From contig NC_079478.1 of the NCBI RefSeq assembly GCF_026230105.1, forward strand, positions 35,851,653-35,915,652: a stretch of 64,000 bases of DNA, read 5' to 3'. The position numbers and the translations under genes were made by a program. A model generated the notes under the pieces. It was not told the DNA's origin, ran no database searches, and saw only the letters and a program-made list of their open reading frames with translations. Below, one piece after another: positions 60,401-64,000 of the stretch (its first letter is position 1; each line of letters starts with the position of its first letter). Source of the stretch: Diorhabda sublineata (lineage: Eukaryota; Arthropoda; Insecta; Coleoptera; Chrysomelidae).

Positions 60401-63400
60401 TGATCTGGCCTCAAATTTCTCATTGATTTGACATTAATTTTGACATGAAATTTCCCATTGATTTGACATTAATTTTGGCCTCAAATTTCCTAATGATCTG
60501 GCCTCAAATTTCTCATTGATTTGACATTAATTTTGACCTCAAATTTCACATTGATTTGACATTAATTTTGACATCAAATTTCACATTGATTTGACATCAA
60601 TTTTGGCCTCAAATTTCCTAATAATTTGGCCTCAAATTTCCCATTGATTTAACATTAATTTTGACATCAAATTTCACATTGATTTGACATCAATCTTGAC
60701 ATCAAATTTCACATTGATTTGACATTAATTTTGACATCAATCTTGGCCTCAAATTTCCCATTGATTTGACATAAATTTTGACATCAATTTTGGCCTCAAA
60801 TTTCCCATTGATTTGACATTAATTTTGACATCAATTTTGACCTCAAATTTCACATTGATTTGACATTAATTTCGACATCAATCTTGGCCTCAAATTTCCC
60901 ATTGATTTGACATAAATTTTGACATCAATTTTGGCCTCAAATTTCCCATTGATTTGACATTAATTTTGACATCAATTTTGACCTCAAATTTCACATTGAT
61001 TTGACATTAATTTTGACATCAATCTTGGCCTCAAATTTCCCATTGATTTGACATAAATTTTGACATCAATTTTGGCCTCAAATTTCCCATTGATTTGACA
61101 TTAATTTTGACATTAATTTTGGCCTCAATTTTCCTAATGATCTGGCCTCAAATTTCTCATTGATTTGACATTAATTTTGACATGAAATTTCCCATTGATT
61201 TGACATTAATTTTGGCCTCAAATTTCCTAATGATCTGGCCTCAAATTTCTCATTGATTTGACATTAATTTTGACCTCAAATTTCACATTGATTTGACATT
61301 AATTTTGACATCAAATTTCACATTGATTTGACATCAATTTTGGCCTCAAATTTCCTAATAATTTGGCCTCAAATTTCCCATTGATTTAACATTAATTTTG
61401 ACATCAAATTTCACATTGATTTGACATCAATCTTGACATCAAATTTCACATTGATTTGACATTAATTTTGGCCTCAAATTTCCTAATAATTTGGCCTCAA
61501 ATTTCCCATTGATTTAACATTAATTTTGACATCAAATTTCACATTGATTTGACATCAATCTTGACATCAAATTTCACATTGATTTGACATTAATTTTGGC
61601 CTCAATTTTCCTAATGATCTGGCCTCAAATTTCTCATTGATTTGACATTAATTTTGACATCAAATTTCCCATTGATTTGACATTAATTTTGGCCTCAAAT
61701 TTCCTAATGATCTGGCCTCAAATTTCTCATTGATTTGACATTAATTTTGACCTCAAATTTCACATTGTTTTGACATTAATTTTGACATCAAATTTCACAT
61801 TGATTTGACATCAATTTTGGCCTCAAATTTCCTAATAATTTGGCCTCAAATTTCCCATTGATTTAACATTAATTTTGACATCAAATTTCACATTGATTTG
61901 ACATCAATCTTGACATCAAATTTCACATTGATTTGACATTAATTTTGACCTCAAATTTCACAGTTATTTGACATCAATCTTGACATCAAATTTCACATGG
62001 ATTTGACATTACTTTTGGCCTCAAATTTCCTAATGATCTGGTCTCAAATTTCCCATTGATTTGACATAAATTTTTACATTAATTTTGACCTCAAATTTCA
62101 CATTGATTTGACATTAATTTTGACATCAAATTTCACATTGATTTGACATCAATTTTGGCCTCAAATTTCCTAATAATTTGGCCTCAAATTTCCCATTGAT
62201 TTAACATTAATTTTGACATCAAATTTCACATTGATTTGACATCAATCTTGACATCAAATTTCACATTGATTTGACATTAATTTTGGCCTCAAATTTCCTA
62301 ATGATCTGGTCTCAAATTTCCCATTGATTTGACATAAATTTTGACATCAGTTTTGGCCTCAAATTTCACATTGATTTGACATTAATTTTGACATCAATCT
62401 TGGCCTCAAATTTCCCATTGATTTGACATAAATTTTGACATCAGTTTTGGCCTCAAATTTCACATTGATTTGACATTAATTTTGACATCAATCTTGGCCT
62501 CAAATTTCCCATTGATTTGACATAAATTTTGACATCAGTTTTGGCCTCAAATTTCACATTGATTTGACATTAATTTTGACATCAATCTTGGCCTCAAATT
62601 TCCCATTGATTTGACATAAATTTTGACATCAATTTTGGCCTCAAATTTCCCATTGATTTGACATTAATTTTGACATCAATTTTGACCTCAAATTTCACAT
62701 TGATTTGACATTAATTTTGACATCAATCTTGGCCTCAAATTTCCCATTGATTTGACATAAATTTTGACATCAATTTTGGCCTCAAATTTCCCATTGATTT
62801 GACATTAATTTTGACATTAATTTTGGCCTCAATTTTCCTAATGATCTGGCCTCAAATTTCTCATTGATTTGACATTAATTTTGACATGAAATTTCCCATT
62901 GATTTGACATTAATTTTGGCCTCAAATTTCCTAATGATCTGGCCTCAAATTTCTCATTGATTTGACATTAATTTTGACCTCAAATTTCACATTGATTTGA
63001 CATTAATTTTGACATCAAATTTCACATTGATTTGACATCAATTTTGGCCTCAAATTTCCTAATAATTTGGCCTCAAATTTCCCATTGATTTAACATTAAT
63101 TTTGACATCAAATTTCACATTGATTTGACATCAATCTTGACATCAAATTTCACATTGATTTGACATTAATTTTGGCCTCAAATTTCCTAATAATTTGGCC
63201 TCAAATTTCCCATTGATTTAACATTAATTTTGACATCAAATTTCACATTGATTTGACATCAATCTTGACATCAAATTTCACATTGATTTGACATTAATTT
63301 TGGCCTCAATTTTCCTAATGATCTGGCCTCAAATTTCTCATTGATTTGACATTAATTTTGACATCAAATTTCCCATTGATTTGACATTAATTTTGGCCTC

Positions 63401-63840
63401 AAATTTCCTAATGATCTGGCCTCAAATTTCTCATTGATTTGACATTAATTTTGACCTCAAATTTCACATTGTTTTGACATTAATTTTGACATCAAATTTC
63501 ACATTGATTTGACATCAATTTTGGCCTCAAATTTCCTAATAATTTGGCCTCAAATTTCCCATTGATTTAACATTAATTTTGACATCAAATTTCACATTGA
63601 TTTGACATCAATCTTGACATCAAATTTCACATTGATTTGACATTAATTTTGACCTCAAATTTCACAGTTATTTGACATCAATCTTGACATCAAATTTCAC
63701 ATGGATTTGACATTACTTTTGGCCTCAAATTTCCTAATGATCTGGTCTCAAATTTCCCATTGATTTGACATAAATTTTTACATTAATTTTGACCTAAAAT
63801 TTCACATTGATTTTGACATTGCTTTTGACAAAAATTTTAA
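57415..63840. repeat. Tandem array I-2, ~35-bp monomer with kilobase-scale duplications
   Basis: More than 180 copies built from GATTTGACATTAATTTTGAC and TGGCCTCAAATTTC(C/A) words. Rare variants mark larger copies: ACATGGATTTGACATTAC occurs at 58165, 59742, 61995 and 63699, and CACATTGTTTTGACATT ends three blocks at about 59511, 61764 and 63468. Whole blocks of about 1.6-2.25 kb are therefore repeated. The array degrades after 63800. Confidence 0.97.
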
Positions 63841-64000
63841 CACTAAATCCGACAACCATTTGCATATAAACATTATATTATGTACTCAATAGTAAATATA
63901 AATAATATTGTATGAAAAGACCCTCGTATATAACATCCACTACGTGATTATACCCCGAGTGAAACTGCCAAAATTTTGAATGATTTGCAAATATAGATTA
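63841..64000. other. Right flank with possible mariner terminus
   Basis: Non-repeated AT-rich DNA. CCCTCGTATA at 63921-63930 matches the right-hand mariner termini at 49571 and in array B, placing another possible mariner end within 100 bp of the array's edge. Confidence 0.4.

Overview
The window reads as nuclear DNA of an insect. The evidence is a multi-exon Blimp-1/PRDM1 gene with GT-AG introns, several decayed mariner transposases of insect type, a short GGTTA (TTAGG-type) run in an intron, and AT-rich, satellite-laden non-coding DNA. The insect order cannot be decided from the sequence. There are no rRNA genes, CRISPR arrays, operons or bacterial features, and I found no tRNA.

The one gene I can name is Blimp-1 on the + strand, in seven recognisable coding exons between 15274 and 34627. 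Splice phases agree across all six introns. They give an N-terminal PR/SET domain, a low-complexity middle and five C-terminal zinc fingers (about 823 residues from the first in-frame ATG that I can see). A possible promoter and 5' exon lie near 5690-6104, and a CRE-containing CpG-rich block sits 260 bp upstream of exon 2. A second, unrecognised gene seems to end on the + strand: two phase-compatible exons (53941-54045 and 56690-56783) are followed by an AATAAA signal.

Everything else is mostly tandem repeat. About 40 kb of the 64 kb lies in nine tandem repeat families, one of them forming two arrays: A, ~41 bp (1037-3408); B, 191 bp (9068-14505); C, 206 bp, in the SET-splitting intron (19421-25530); D, 172 bp, in the intron before the zinc-finger exon (26740-33300); E, 201 bp, just 3' of the stop codon (35025-39893); F, 323 bp (40560-43440, with a diverged tail to 45560); G, 508 bp, MITE-like (46405-48446); H, 216-226 bp (50735-53400); I, ~35 bp, as two arrays (55173-56085 and 57415-63840). 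Families C to F and I also contain higher-order repeats.

Between the arrays lie relics of mariner elements, a LINE reverse transcriptase fragment and a possible hAT tail. Three arrays start in or beside mariner DNA: each 191-bp monomer of B carries a mariner-like terminus, the first I array lies inside an inverted-terminus mariner, and C abuts a mariner relic. The most interesting reading is that mariner debris repeatedly seeded local tandem amplification in and around a conserved developmental regulator whose exons stayed intact.
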